Counted from the first letter of the stretch, positions 10,217-20,115 are shown. The stretch is DNA of 64,000 bases from Schauerella aestuarii (GCF_009866805.1 NZ_SIZW01000043.1:620001-684000); one strand, 5' to 3'. Made by a program: numbers and translations. The notes: generated by a model not told the origin, from the letters alone.

Positions 10217-11383
10217 ATGCCTCGTTTGCCTGCTAAGCCCGTCGTTTTGCCGCAGTCCATTGCGCGTCAGATCTGGCTGCGGGCGCAGGGGTTGGCCGAG
10301 CCGGCGCCATTTGGCAGCGGCCCCGAGGCCACGCCGCAGGCCATTGCACATCTGGGCTATGTGCAGATCGATACGATCCACGTGATCGAACGATGCCATC
10401 ACCACATCCTGTACAGCCGCATTCCCGATTACCGTCGCGACCATTTGCGGCAAGCGCAGTCGGTGGATAAGTCGGTGTTCGAATATTGGACGCATGCGCT
10501 GTCGTATGTGCCGATAGCGGACCTGCCATGCTTCATCGGCGAGATGAAGCGGCACCGGCTGGCGCCTGGCAATGGGTTCGATTCGGTGAGCAAGCAGGAA
10601 CTGAGCAAAGTGCTGGCGCGTATTCGGCGCGACGGTGCGCTGTCCATTCGCGACATTGCCGACGACGAGCTCGTCGAGAAAACTCATGCGTGGGCAAGCA
10701 AAAAGCCCTCCAAGCGTGCGCTGCAATTGGCGTTCTACAACGGCGCCGTCACGATCAGTGCGCGTGCCGGCATGTTGAAAACCTACGAGCTCATCGATCG
10801 CCATTTCGGGTGGGAGAAGGCACCGCGGGCAGCGACTGAAAAGCAGGTACTGGATTACCTGCTCGATCGGGCCGTGCGTTCGCAAGGCGTGGTGAGCCTC
10901 GATTCGATCTGCCATCTGGACGCCAAGCGCAAGCCGATGATCCGGGCCGTGATCGAGGCGCGCGTGCGCCGGGGCCAGCTTGTGCCGGCGGTGATCGCAG
11001 GCGGCGAGCAGGTTGCGCACTGGGTAAGGCCGGCGCTTGTCGACGCGGCGCTGACAGCGGCGCCGACACGTCCCGGCGTGCATATCCTTTCGCCCTTCGA
11101 TCCGCTCATCATTCAGCGCAAGCGACTGCAGCTTTTCTTCGATTATGAGCACCGATTCGAAGCGTATGTGCCGAAGGAAAAGCGCGTGTATGGGTATTTT
11201 TCGCTTCCGGTATTGGTGGACGATGAAGTAGTGGCGGCCATCGATCTCAAAACGGATCGCGCGCAACGCAAGTTGCTGGTGCAGCAATGGACGTGGGTGG
11301 GGCAGGGGAACGCCGCGCGGCACCAAGCGCGTATCGACGAGGCATTGCACCGATTCGAACGTTTTCAACTTGATGGGCATTGA
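10217..11383 (+). CDS. Winged-helix DNA glycosylase of the YcaQ/AlkZ family
   Basis: The 388-residue protein matches the HTH_42 family that includes E. coli YcaQ and Streptomyces AlkZ, glycosylases that unhook interstrand crosslinks and bulky alkyl adducts. The family catalytic QxD/QxQ signature is visible as VQIDTI near residue 49, followed by HHHILYSRIPDYR. The C-terminal blocks SPFDPLIIQRKR and KRVYGYFSLPVL are also family hallmarks. It stands alone after tRNA-Ser, with no biosynthetic cluster nearby, so a general repair role like that of YcaQ is more likely than self-resistance. ATG 10217 gives the conserved start. Confidence 0.85.
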   Translation: MPRLPAKPVVLPQSIARQIWLRAQGLAEPAPFGSGPEATPQAIAHLGYVQIDTIHVIERCHHHILYSRIPDYRRDHLRQAQSVDKSVFEYWTHALSYVPIADLPCFIGEMKRHRLAPGNGFDSVSKQELSKVLARIRRDGALSIRDIADDELVEKTHAWASKKPSKRALQLAFYNGAVTISARAGMLKTYELIDRHFGWEKAPRAATEKQVLDYLLDRAVRSQGVVSLDSICHLDAKRKPMIRAVIEARVRRGQLVPAVIAGGEQVAHWVRPALVDAALTAAPTRPGVHILSPFDPLIIQRKRLQLFFDYEHRFEAYVPKEKRVYGYFSLPVLVDDEVVAAIDLKTDRAQRKLLVQQWTWVGQGNAARHQARIDEALHRFERFQLDGH

Positions 11384-11589
11384 GCACGAACGGTGCCGAT
11401 TACACTGCGCCAATCGAATCGCCGGCGCTCGGTAGCGAGAGATTCAACGCGTCATAGGCATTGCGTCTGGCGGAGCGCGTCACACATCTAGCGTCCGACA
11501 AATAGCCTGTGAACACACGGCGCCGGACAAACGGCCACCGAATGAACTTCGTCGACTCGTTGGCGACCGACACACCTTACCAGCCAGCA

Positions 11590-12972
11590 ATGCCAGATAA
11601 AAACCCCGCAACAGACACCTTGACCCAACTGCGCGCCGGTGAGTTGGCAGGCGCGCGCCAGCTTCACATCGCCGGTGGCCTCACCACATTCCCGCGCGAG
11701 ATCCTATCGCTTGCCGATACCTTGGAAATTCTCGATCTGAGCGGCAATGCGTTAACGGAATTGCCAGCGGACTTCGATCGCCTGCATAGGCTGCGGATCC
11801 TGTTTCTGTCGTTTAACGCGTTCGACCATATTCCCGACGTCCTGGGCCGATGCCCCGCGCTCACCATGCTCGGCATGAAAGCCAATGCGATCGAACGGGT
11901 GAGCGGGGCGTCGCTGGCACCCACCCTGCAGTGGCTGACGCTCACCGACAATCGGATCGCTGCCTTGCCGGCAGAGATCGGCAATTGCACCGGCTTGCGC
12001 AAGCTGCTGTTGGCCGGCAATCGGTTGACGGCGTTGCCGGATACCTTGGCGCAGTGCCAGGAGATCGAGTTGATGCGGCTGTCGGCCAATCGGCTCGAGG
12101 CGCTGCCATCGTGGTTGCACGCCTTGCCGAGGCTGGCGTGGCTGGCGGTGGCGGGCAATCCGGTTTTTGCCGCTGAGGAGGCGGCTGGCCGTGCCAACGA
12201 CGTGCCGGTGCATGTCGACTGGGATCGGATCGACGTGCAGGAAAAGCTGGGCGAAGGCGCGTCGGGCGTGATCTATCGGGGCGAGTGGGCGCAAACCGCT
12301 GCCGATACGCCGAAGCCCGTGGCGATCAAGCTTTTCAAAGGGGCGGTGACCAGCGACGGGTTGCCGCAAAACGAGATGGCAGCGTGCATTGCCGGTAGCG
12401 GTCATGCCAGTCTGATCCCGGTGCATGCACGCATCGACAATCACCCCGATCGCACGGAAGGCCTGGTACTGGCGTTGATCGATTCGAGCCTTGGCAACTT
12501 GGCGGATCCGCCGAGCTTTGCCAGTTGCACGCGCGATGTGTATGCGCCCGGGCAGCGCTTGACGCTTGCCGCGGCGCTGCGCGTGGCACGCGGGATTGCA
12601 GATGCCGCGCGACATCTGCACGCGCGGGGCATCATGCATGGCGACCTGTATGCGCACAACATTCTTTACGCTGATGATGGACGTGCGTTTTTGGGCGACT
12701 TTGGCGCAGCGTCGTTTTACGACGCCACCGAAGAAGCTTATGGGCGCATCGAGGTGCGGGCGTTTGGTTTGTTGCTGGAAGAGCTGCTGGCGCTGGCTTG
12801 CCACGAGCGGGATGCTTCGCCTGCTGAATTCGCCATACTGGATGGGTTGCAGGAGCGGTGCATCAGCGAGGATCGCGATAGCCGTCCTGCGTTTGCCGAG
12901 ATCGTCGCCGCACTGGACGATGTGGTCACGTCCCTAAGCCAACGGCCCACCCTTGCCAGGCCGTCGCCTTGA
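11590..12972 (+). CDS. Leucine-rich repeat protein kinase (eukaryote-like fusion)
   Basis: The N-terminal half (residues about 15-200) has eight or so LRR units of 22-23 residues with the LxxLxLxxNxLxxLP pattern, for example LEILDLSGNALTELP and LRKLLLAGNRLTALP. The C-terminal half is a protein kinase: glycine loop LGEGASGVIYRG near residue 220, the VAIK lysine at about 247, the catalytic loop HGDLYAHNIL with Asp near 352 (HGD instead of HRD), and LGDFGAAS with Asp near 370. There is no signal peptide or membrane segment, so it should be cytoplasmic. No start has a convincing ribosome binding site; ATG 11542 or GTG 11509 are alternatives. The target is unknown. Confidence 0.85.
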   Translation: MPDKNPATDTLTQLRAGELAGARQLHIAGGLTTFPREILSLADTLEILDLSGNALTELPADFDRLHRLRILFLSFNAFDHIPDVLGRCPALTMLGMKANAIERVSGASLAPTLQWLTLTDNRIAALPAEIGNCTGLRKLLLAGNRLTALPDTLAQCQEIELMRLSANRLEALPSWLHALPRLAWLAVAGNPVFAAEEAAGRANDVPVHVDWDRIDVQEKLGEGASGVIYRGEWAQTAADTPKPVAIKLFKGAVTSDGLPQNEMAACIAGSGHASLIPVHARIDNHPDRTEGLVLALIDSSLGNLADPPSFASCTRDVYAPGQRLTLAAALRVARGIADAARHLHARGIMHGDLYAHNILYADDGRAFLGDFGAASFYDATEEAYGRIEVRAFGLLLEELLALACHERDASPAEFAILDGLQERCISEDRDSRPAFAEIVAALDDVVTSLSQRPTLARPSP

Positions 12973-13065
12973 TACTCAAGCCGCTGCCGTAACACTCAAG
13001 CCGTTGCCTTGATACTCACGCGGCTGCCTTGACACTAAAACGGCCGCATTGACATTCAAGCGACG
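12966..13065. repeat. Tandem repeat, five units of 20 bp, across two convergent stop codons
   Basis: Five adjacent 20-base units, each beginning GCCTTGA or a close variant (12966, 12986, 13006, 13026, 13046), share the pattern GCCTTGAtACTCAAGCCGCT with a few substitutions each. The first unit contains the TGA of the LRR kinase (12970-12972) and the last contains the stop of the minus-strand MFS gene (13056-13058). The units are not palindromic enough to form one strong terminator. Confidence 0.85.
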
Positions 13066-14351
13066 GCCTTTGCGGCCTCCACCTTCGCTGGCTCGGTCGG
13101 CAGCAGCATCACCATCGCCGCAGTGCACGCCGCAATCGCCGCCATCACGCCCAACAAGGTGGTAAATCCCATCTCCTTCACGGCGGGGCCCAGTAACCAC
13201 ACCGCAAGCGAACTGATGCCGAACGACACGGTGAGGCGCATGCCCGCCACGCGCGAGCGGCTGCGGTCGTCGACGTAGCGCACGATCATGGCGTCGGTGA
13301 AGGGGATGGCGCCAAAAATAAACACCATGGCGCCTACCAAGGCAGCAAACAACCCCCATCCTTGCGCCACCGATGCCCACATCAGCAACGGGATCTGCGC
13401 CAGCGCGATGCACAGGTACAAAGGTTTGAGCGACACGCGGTCGATCAATCGTCCCACGACCACCTGCGCGAGCGAGGCCAGCGCGTAGATCGCCGCCAGC
13501 ATCGCGCCCAGCAGCGCGGGATCTTCGACGATGTTGCGAAAACGCTCGCTTAAAAGCTGGGCGTTGCCATTGGTGGTGAAGTTGAAGAGCAGGCTGCCGG
13601 TAACCGCAGCCGCCGTCATGACGGCGAAGGCGCGCGCAAGTTGGGCGGGATTGAGCGCCACAGCTGCGCGGCCACGACGCTTGGCGGGCGCTTCCGTTTC
13701 GTGCGGGCATACCCGCATGAAGAGAAGTCCGCACACGATCGCGATCAAGCCGGGCAGTGCGAACGCGGCACGCCAGCCGATCGTTTTGATGAGCAACCCC
13801 GTGATCAACGCGGCAAGCGCAACGCCGAGGTTGCCGGCGAGTCCGTTGACGCCAATCACGGCACCCGGGTTGGGGGCGTTTTGCACGATCATCGGGATGC
13901 CTACCGGATGATAGATGGCGGCAAACGCGCCAATGAGCGCCAATCCGGCGGCCAATTGCCACGCGTTTTGCGTGAGCGCGCACAGGATCGCCGCGCCGCC
14001 GATGCCGAAGAAGAACAGCAGCATCATCCTGCGGCGGCCCCACATGTCGCCCAGGCGGCCGGCGGGCAACGAGCCGATACCGAACAGAAAGAAGGCCGCC
14101 ACGCCATAGGGCATCAAGTCTTCCCACCGCGCAAAGCCGAATTCGGCTGCAATGGTGGTGACCGCAGCAGCAAAGATCAGCAGGAACATGTGATCGATGC
14201 CGTGCGCGATATTCAGCAGCAGCATGACGGCGCGGGGATGCGCACGGGGCTCGGTAGTGAAGGGATCGGATGGGTTGGCTGGGTTCATCGCTGGCGTCGC
14301 GTGCATTGGAAGGTGAGGGTGGGCTGCGGCTTCTGACCGCATTGATGGCAT
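13056..14351 (-). CDS. MFS transporter (fosmidomycin-resistance/sugar-efflux-like)
   Basis: The protein of up to 431 residues has about 12 hydrophobic segments and the MFS loop motif GRLGDMWGRRRMM between the second and third. The second half repeats this with VVGRLIDRVSLK. The early HGIDHMFLLIF block and IYHPVGIPMIV resemble the Fsr-like efflux branch. Substrate is not predictable. The start is uncertain: ATG 14351, 14306 and 14288 all lack a clear ribosome binding site, and the first 35 residues are hydrophilic. It is divergent from the AraC regulator 55 bases away, a likely regulator-target pair. Confidence 0.88.
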   Translation of the reverse strand: MPSMRSEAAAHPHLPMHATPAMNPANPSDPFTTEPRAHPRAVMLLLNIAHGIDHMFLLIFAAAVTTIAAEFGFARWEDLMPYGVAAFFLFGIGSLPAGRLGDMWGRRRMMLLFFFGIGGAAILCALTQNAWQLAAGLALIGAFAAIYHPVGIPMIVQNAPNPGAVIGVNGLAGNLGVALAALITGLLIKTIGWRAAFALPGLIAIVCGLLFMRVCPHETEAPAKRRGRAAVALNPAQLARAFAVMTAAAVTGSLLFNFTTNGNAQLLSERFRNIVEDPALLGAMLAAIYALASLAQVVVGRLIDRVSLKPLYLCIALAQIPLLMWASVAQGWGLFAALVGAMVFIFGAIPFTDAMIVRYVDDRSRSRVAGMRLTVSFGISSLAVWLLGPAVKEMGFTTLLGVMAAIAACTAAMVMLLPTEPAKVEAAKAVA

Positions 14352-14406
14352 TGTGAGAAACTGGCGTGATTCTGTCTTTCGACTTTATGACCGAAACTAT
14401 CGCGAA

Positions 14407-15240
14407 ATGGACATGAGCGAATCGAAGGGAGGCCTGCCGCCCGCACCGCATGAGATCAAGGTGGCGGACGCCGATGCGCCCGCCATGGTGACGCGACGCC
14501 GGCTACTGCAACCGGATTTCCATATCCCGCCCCATTGGCACGCGCGCACGCAGTTTTTGTTTGGCGCGAGCGGCGTGATGCGGGTAGGCACCCCTCGCCG
14601 ACTGTGGATCGTGCCGCCCACGCGCGCACTCTGGATTCCCGCGCATGTGGTGCATGAGATCCGCATGTCTGGATCGGTGGATATGCGGACGTTGTACATC
14701 GACGCTGAACATATCGCCGGCATGCCCGATGACTGCGCGGTGCTCGACATGACGCCCCTGATGCGGGAGTTGATTGTTCGCGTGACGGCGGATGCGCCGT
14801 CGGTGCAGGATGCGGCCGCGGTTCAGGCCGCGGCAGACGCCGCGCGCGACAGTGACTATCCGCTTCTAACCACGCTGATTCTTGCTGAGCTGCGCCGGTT
14901 GCAGTCCTGCGGCTTCGATTTGCCGCTGCCCGAAAGCGCCGACCTGCGTGCCTTGTGCGCCCGGGTGCTGGCCGACCTGGCTGAGCCGCTGGATACGCAG
15001 GCGTACGCCGCCGGCTTGGGGATCAGCAGTAAAACCCTCTACCGGCGATTCTTGAGCGAAACCGGGCTGACGTTCGTGCGCTGGCTGCAACAGGCAAAGC
15101 TTCTGGAAGCGGTACGGCGCTTGGCGGAGGGGCAAACCGTCACCACGGTGGCGCTCGATCTGGGCTATCAGAGCCCGAGCGCGTTTACGGCCATGTTCCA
15201 TCGGACGCTGGGCAGTCCGCCCAAGACCTATCGCGGTTGA
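14407..15240 (+). CDS. AraC-family regulator with N-terminal cupin
   Basis: The 277-residue protein has an N-terminal cupin-type sensing domain (PHWHARTQFLFGASG near residues 44-58, then LWIVPPTRALWIPAHVVHEI) and a C-terminal double helix-turn-helix: TQAYAAGLGISSKTLYRRFLSE and TTVALDLGYQSPSAFTAMFHRTLG. This is the AraC_binding plus HTH_18 layout. It is divergently transcribed from the MFS transporter and probably controls it. The open frame extends to 14353; ATG 14407 is chosen because the longer form would overlap the transporter's leader. Confidence 0.9.
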   Translation: MDMSESKGGLPPAPHEIKVADADAPAMVTRRRLLQPDFHIPPHWHARTQFLFGASGVMRVGTPRRLWIVPPTRALWIPAHVVHEIRMSGSVDMRTLYIDAEHIAGMPDDCAVLDMTPLMRELIVRVTADAPSVQDAAAVQAAADAARDSDYPLLTTLILAELRRLQSCGFDLPLPESADLRALCARVLADLAEPLDTQAYAAGLGISSKTLYRRFLSETGLTFVRWLQQAKLLEAVRRLAEGQTVTTVALDLGYQSPSAFTAMFHRTLGSPPKTYRG

Positions 15241-15495
15241 TCATCAGGCAATGGGCGCTGGACGCGTGCCCCCCTATCGCCGGAATACGCCGACAACCGG
15301 GGACGGATTGCTTACAGCTGCTTGCAATGCACCATTAGGATGATTATTCATAATTTGCAGGCCGGTTTATAGTCAATGTTTCGGTCGCATGACATCGCGT
15401 TACCGCGCGATGGATGGCGGCCGATTCGTTCATCCGAGCAATAAAGCGACGATCCGCAACAGGATCGTCCGATCGCCAGGCAGGAGAGTTCGACC
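15241..15495 (+). promoter_or_regulatory. pckG upstream region
   Basis: This 255-base gap is AT-richer than its surroundings around 15322-15375, with TTGCAA (15322), CATAAT (15349) and TATAGT (15368) as candidate promoter elements. Their spacings (21 bases for the first two) are not ideal, so no exact promoter is assigned. AGGAG at 15482-15486 is the ribosome binding site for pckG. Confidence 0.35.
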
Positions 15496-17358
15496 ATGAG
15501 TGCTGTTCCGACTATCGATAAGCGCACCGCTGCCCAAGCCCCGGCTTGGGTCAAGCACGAGAAACTGAAGCAATGGGTGGCCGAGATTGCCGCCGTGACC
15601 CAGCCCGACCGAGTGGAGTGGTGTGACGGCTCGCAAGAAGAGTACGACCGCCTTTGCGCGCAAATGGTCGACGCCGGCACCTTGCAAAAACTCAATCCGG
15701 AGAAGCGTCCGGGTTCGTATCTGGCGTGGTCCGATCCGAGCGACGTGGCGCGGGTGGAAGATCGCACGTACATCTGTTCGGCCAACGAAGCCGATGCCGG
15801 CCCCACGAACAACTGGTGCGATCCGGCTGAGATGCGCACCACCCTGAGCGATCTGTTCACGGGCTGCATGCGCGGTCGCACGCTGTATGTGATTCCGTTC
15901 TCGATGGGCCCGCTGGGCTCGCCGATCGCCCACATCGGCGTCGAGCTCTCGGACTCGCCCTACGTGGTCGTCAACATGCGCTTGATGACGCGCATGGGCA
16001 AGAAGGTGTATGACGTGCTGGGCACCGACGGCGAGTTCGTGCCTTGCGTGCACAGCGTGGGCAAGCCGCTGGAAGACGGCCAGAAGGATGTGGCCTGGCC
16101 TTGCAACGACATCAAGTACATCGTGCACTATCCCGAAACGCGCGAAATCTGGTCGTTCGGTTCGGGTTACGGTGGCAATGCCTTGCTGGGCAAGAAGTGC
16201 TTTGCCTTGCGTATCGCCTCCACGATGGGCCGCGAAGAAGGCTGGCTCGCCGAGCACATGCTGATTTTGGGCGTGACCTCGCCCGAAGGCCGCAAGATGC
16301 ACGTGGCTGCTGCGTTCCCCTCGGCCTGCGGCAAGACCAACTTCGCGATGCTGGTGCCGCCCGCTGCTTTGCCGGGCTGGAAGGTCACCACCATCGGCGA
16401 CGACATCGCCTGGATCAAGCCGGGTGCGGATGGCCGTTTGTACGCCATCAACCCGGAAGCCGGCTACTTCGGCGTGGCGCCGGGCACCAGCGAAAAAACC
16501 AACTACAACTGCATGGCATCGTTGCGTCAGAACGTGTTGTTCACCAACGTGGCACTGACCGATGACGGCGACATCTGGTGGGAAGGCATGGGTCCCGCAC
16601 CCGCGCACCTGACGGATTGGCAAGGCCGTTCGTGGACGCCCGAGATCGGTCGCGAAACCGGCCGCAAGGCGGCGCATCCCAATGCTCGCTTTACGGTGTC
16701 GGCCGAGCAAAATCCGGCGCTCGATCCCGAGTGGGATAACCCGCAAGGCGTGGCGATCGATGCCTTCATCTTTGGCGGCCGCCGTTCGACCACGGTGCCG
16801 TTGGTGACCGAAGCGCGCAACTGGGTCGAAGGCGTCTACATGGCAGCCACGATGGGTTCGGAAACGACCGCCGCCGCAACGGGCCAGCAAGGCGTGGTGC
16901 GTCGCGATCCGTTCGCCATGCTGCCGTTCTGCGGCTACAACATGAGCGATTACTTCACGCATTGGCTGGAGCTCGGCAAGCGTCTGGAAGCGGGTGGCTT
17001 CAAGCTGCCGCATATTTTCTGCGTCAACTGGTTCCGCACCGACGAGAACGGCAAGTTCATCTGGCCCGGCTTTGGCGACAATATGCGCGTCCTGAAGTGG
17101 ATGCTGGAACGTATCGACGGCAACGCCGAAGGCGAAGAGCATTTGTTTGGCGTGACGCCGCGCTACACGGATATCAGCTGGGACGGCCTGAACTTCTCGC
17201 AAGCGCAGTTCGACCAGATCACCGGCATCGATGCCGATTCGTGGAAACAGGAACTGGCGTTGCATCGCGAGTTGTTCCAGACGCTGCAGCAAGGCCTGCC
17301 GCCGGCACTCACGCAAGTGAAAAAACAACTCGGCGAGAAGGTGACGTTGCAGGGTTAG
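15496..17358 (+). CDS. pckG: Phosphoenolpyruvate carboxykinase (GTP)
   Basis: PckG interconverts oxaloacetate and phosphoenolpyruvate using GTP, the entry to gluconeogenesis from organic acids. The 620-residue length fits the GTP class. The kinase P-loop with the reactive cysteine appears as FPSACGKTN near residue 275, and the substrate-binding blocks [13 protein letters not shown] and [14 protein letters not shown] are intact, as is the C-terminal [12 protein letters not shown]. It is monocistronic, followed by tRNA-Arg. The enzyme fits an organism living on organic and amino acids. Confidence 0.97.
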   Translation: MSAVPTIDKRTAAQAPAWVKHEKLKQWVAEIAAVTQPDRVEWCDGSQEEYDRLCAQMVDAGTLQKLNPEKRPGSYLAWSDPSDVARVEDRTYICSANEADAGPTNNWCDPAEMRTTLSDLFTGCMRGRTLYVIPFSMGPLGSPIAHIGVELSDSPYVVVNMRLMTRMGKKVYDVLGTDGEFVPCVHSVGKPLEDGQKDVAWPCNDIKYIVHYPETREIWSFGSGYGGNALLGKKCFALRIASTMGREEGWLAEHMLILGVTSPEGRKMHVAAAFPSACGKTNFAMLVPPAALPGWKVTTIGDDIAWIKPGADGRLYAINPEAGYFGVAPGTSEKTNYNCMASLRQNVLFTNVALTDDGDIWWEGMGPAPAHLTDWQGRSWTPEIGRETGRKAAHPNARFTVSAEQNPALDPEWDNPQGVAIDAFIFGGRRSTTVPLVTEARNWVEGVYMAATMGSETTAAATGQQGVVRRDPFAMLPFCGYNMSDYFTHWLELGKRLEAGGFKLPHIFCVNWFRTDENGKFIWPGFGDNMRVLKWMLERIDGNAEGEEHLFGVTPRYTDISWDGLNFSQAQFDQITGIDADSWKQELALHRELFQTLQQGLPPALTQVKKQLGEKVTLQG

Positions 17359-17523
17359 TTTTTTTCGTGTTATAGTCGCTGTCTTGGTTGACGGGATGTT
17401 CGTAGCAAACCGATCAGCCAGCCGCAGTGAAGGCCAAATCAAGTTTTCAAAGTCTGATCATACTGATTTGAGCGTAGGCTTCATTGGGGCAGCGGTGGCG
17501 CTTTTAGCGTATGCCGTCAATAT

Positions 17524-17600
17524 GCGCCCGTAGCTCAGTTGGATAGAGTACTTGGCTACGAACCAAGGGGTCGTGGGTTCGAATCCTGCCGGGCGCACCA
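17524..17600 (+). tRNA. tRNA-Arg (anticodon ACG), copy 1
   Basis: The 77-nt cloverleaf has acceptor GCGCCCG (17524-17530) pairing with CGGGCGC (17590-17596), then A and an encoded CCA. Stem CTTGG/CCAAG encloses loop CTACGAA with anticodon ACG (A34 becomes inosine, reading CGU, CGC, CGA). An identical copy lies at 21814. The 165 bases between pckG and this gene hold no other gene; GTTATAGT near 17369 is a possible upstream -10 element. Confidence 0.97.
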
Positions 17601-17609
17601 CATTTCTGC

Positions 17610-17642
17610 AAAAAGCCTTCGACGCAAGTCGGAGGCTTTTTT
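17610..17642 (+). terminator. Terminator after tRNA-Arg copy 1
   Basis: AAAAGCCTTCGAC (17611-17623) pairs with GTCGGAGGCTTTT (17628-17640) with a single G-U wobble and a short loop, followed by further T residues. It lies 10 bases after the tRNA. Confidence 0.88.
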
Positions 17643-17697
17643 GTTTGTGCTGCGTTCGGCCAAACGGCGGTCGTTTCAAGAATGAAGGATGACCCGG

Positions 17698-18663
17698 CTA
17701 TCGATAACGCTCGCCGACCAATGCTTCGCTTTTGATCCACAGCGCTTTTGCCCGCTCGCCATCCAGCGCATAAGACATCACGCCGTCCCGAATGCCGGGC
17801 ACATCGTCGATCTCTGCAACATGACAGTTCTCGAGGTACCGGCCACCGATGTCATCGGCGTCGGCCACGATGGCCGCCCACACGGATGTCGCGGCCATCT
17901 GCTCGACCGTTTTCATCTTGAGCGGCGCCTCACCTCCGGCCTTGCGATCGGACGCGATCTGATTGAAAACCGCCTTCAGATCCTCCTGGCCGAGGTGCCG
18001 CATGAGCGGCGTATCGCTGGTGCCCGGCATGACCGAAGCGGCACGTATGCCTTGATCGCGATGGCGGCGATCGAACTCCACCGCAAAGAGCGCGTTGGCC
18101 GTCTTGGACTGACCGTAGGCCGCCCAGCGGTCGTACGCCTTGTGCTCGAAGTTTGGATCGTCGAGGTCGACATCGGCGCCGCGATGGCCGTTGGAGGAAA
18201 GCACGACGACTCGGCTGCCGATCCGCAGCAGCGCGGCGATACGGTTTATCAGCACGAAATGGCCCAGGTGGTTCGTGCCGAATTGAGTTTCGAAGCCATC
18301 GACGGTACGACCCTCGGGCGTAGCCATGACGCCGGCATTGGCGATCACGGCATCAAACAGCGCACCCGCCGCCAACAGGCCGTCGGCACCGGCGCGCACG
18401 CTTGCGAGCGATGCGAGATCGAGCGCAATCAATTGCAGGCTGCCACCGCTTTGCCTGGCGGCGGCGCGGATGCTATCGGCGTCTTTGTCAGCTTTCGCGA
18501 TATCGCGCACCGTGCCCACCACCTCAGCGCCGCGCGACGCGAGCACGCGGGCCGTTTCGAGGCCCACTCCCGAAGACACACCCGTCACCAGAAATCGCCG
18601 GCCACGAAGATCCACGTTGGCCAGAACATCATCGGCGGTCGATGTTGCGTTGAATTGGGGCAT
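17698..18663 (-). CDS. Short-chain dehydrogenase/reductase (retinol-dehydrogenase-like)
   Basis: The 321-residue protein is a classical-type SDR: cofactor motif TGVSSGVG near residue 28, NAGVMATPEG, the catalytic serine in VVLSSNGHRG and the YGQSK (YxxxK) motif. An R in TVRDIAKADK after beta-2 suggests NADP(H) preference. Its length and the C-terminal extension fit the WWOX/retinol dehydrogenase-like group. ATG 18663 has AAAGGA 6 bases upstream and starts MPQFNATSTADD. It is alone on its strand between two tRNA-Arg copies; substrate unknown. Confidence 0.88.
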   Translation of the reverse strand: MPQFNATSTADDVLANVDLRGRRFLVTGVSSGVGLETARVLASRGAEVVGTVRDIAKADKDADSIRAAARQSGGSLQLIALDLASLASVRAGADGLLAAGALFDAVIANAGVMATPEGRTVDGFETQFGTNHLGHFVLINRIAALLRIGSRVVVLSSNGHRGADVDLDDPNFEHKAYDRWAAYGQSKTANALFAVEFDRRHRDQGIRAASVMPGTSDTPLMRHLGQEDLKAVFNQIASDRKAGGEAPLKMKTVEQMAATSVWAAIVADADDIGGRYLENCHVAEIDDVPGIRDGVMSYALDGERAKALWIKSEALVGERYR

Positions 18664-18933
18664 CACATGTCCTTTGTCAGACGTTCGTCGAGCCTTCACG
18701 ATAGCGTTACGGCCCACGACACGAAAAGCCGATTTGGCGCTGATCCTTGCCTAAACCTCTCGGTGTGACGTCGCCACCAGCGTGTCATCGCGACGTCTAC
18801 GCTCACGCCGCGCCGCGATGTCGCTGGACACCATTCCGGCTTTGCACGCCCGTTGCATGCGATCCACCGCAAATCTTCCCGCGTTCGACGACAACGGGGA
18901 GTACGATCATGGCCTCAACTTTCGGAGCCGTTC

Positions 18934-19944
18934 ATGATCGACCTGCGCAGTGATACCGTTACCCGTCCTACTCCTGGCATGCGCGACGCGATGGTCGCGG
19001 CCGAGCTGGGCGATGACGTTTACGGTGACGATCCCACGATCAATCGTTTGCAGGCGGTGGTGGCAGAGCGCGCCGGCAAGGCTGCCGGCTTGTTGTTTCC
19101 TACCGGCACGCAAAGCAATCTGGCGGCCCTCATGGCGCATTGCGGCCGCGGTGACGAGTATCTGGTGGGCCAGCAGGCGCATACCTACAAATATGAAGGC
19201 GGTGGCGCTGCCGTGCTGGGCAGCATTCAGCCGCAGCCGCTGGAACATGCGCCAGACGGCAGTTTGCCGCTCGACGCGATTCGCGGTGCGATGAAGGCCA
19301 TCGATCCGCACTTCGCGCGCACCCGTTTGCTGGCTTTGGAAAACACCATTGGCGGCAAAGTGTTGCCGGCCGATTATGTGCGCGATGCGGCAGCGCTGGC
19401 GCGATCGCTGGGGTTGTCGGTGCATCTGGACGGCGCACGTGTGTGCAATGCCGCTGTAGCGTCGAAGGCCACACTGCAGCAGATGTGCGAGTCGTTCGAT
19501 TCCGTGTCGATCTGCTTTTCGAAGGGCTTGGGTGCGCCGGTGGGATCGGTGCTGGTGGGCGATGCCGAGTTGATAGAGCGTGCGCGCCGCTGGCGCAAGG
19601 TGCTGGGCGGCGGCATGCGGCAAGCCGGCGTGCTGGCGGCGGCTTGTCACTACGCGCTCGATCATCACTTCGACCGTCTGGCCGAAGACCACGACAATGC
19701 TGCGTGGCTGGCTCGCGCGTTGGGCGAGGTCGCCCAGATCGATGTGCTGTCGCAAGCCACGAATATGGTGTTCCTCCGCATTCCCGACGCCGATGCCAAG
19801 CCGCTCGAGCAGCACTTGCAATCGCAGGGCATCTTGATGCGCTCAACCTACGGCGGGCCCACGCGGCTGGTCACACACCTCGATGTATCGCGACAGGATC
19901 TGCAGACGCTGGTGGACAGCATCAAGGCTTACTACGTGCATTGA
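18934..19944 (+). CDS. ltaE: Low-specificity L-threonine aldolase
   Basis: This PLP enzyme cleaves L-threonine and L-allo-threonine to glycine and acetaldehyde. The 336-residue protein begins MIDLRSDTVTRPTPGMRDAM, the family signature, with GDDVYGDDPT following. The catalytic lysine is in ICFSKGLGAPVGS (around residue 198), and the Asp/Arg pair VHLDGARVCNA is intact. A CGGAG ribosome binding site precedes ATG 18934 by 6 bases; upstream in-frame starts would only add a poor leader. It is monocistronic, with a strong terminator 170 bases downstream. Confidence 0.95.
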   Translation: MIDLRSDTVTRPTPGMRDAMVAAELGDDVYGDDPTINRLQAVVAERAGKAAGLLFPTGTQSNLAALMAHCGRGDEYLVGQQAHTYKYEGGGAAVLGSIQPQPLEHAPDGSLPLDAIRGAMKAIDPHFARTRLLALENTIGGKVLPADYVRDAAALARSLGLSVHLDGARVCNAAVASKATLQQMCESFDSVSICFSKGLGAPVGSVLVGDAELIERARRWRKVLGGGMRQAGVLAAACHYALDHHFDRLAEDHDNAAWLARALGEVAQIDVLSQATNMVFLRIPDADAKPLEQHLQSQGILMRSTYGGPTRLVTHLDVSRQDLQTLVDSIKAYYVH

Positions 19945-20115
19945 TGACGCTTGACGTCATCGACCCCGTCGAGATTCCGGCGGCGGTCGTCGTTACGGGT
20001 ATGCGAACCGATGGACGTTCGGCATAGCCACGCGGAATCTGGCGCGGTGGCATTGACTTCAGCGTGATGTCAGCCCCTTCATCGTGCAATGCAGCACTTC
20101 GCGATGATGCAGGAT

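Noticed and set aside
12966-13065. CRISPR array
   Set aside because: The units are contiguous with no unique spacers, only 20 bases long, and no cas gene is nearby.
19943-19961. GATGACG/CGTCATC hairpin as terminator of the threonine aldolase gene
   Set aside because: It overlaps the stop codon region and has no T run; the strong terminator at 20116-20153 fits better.
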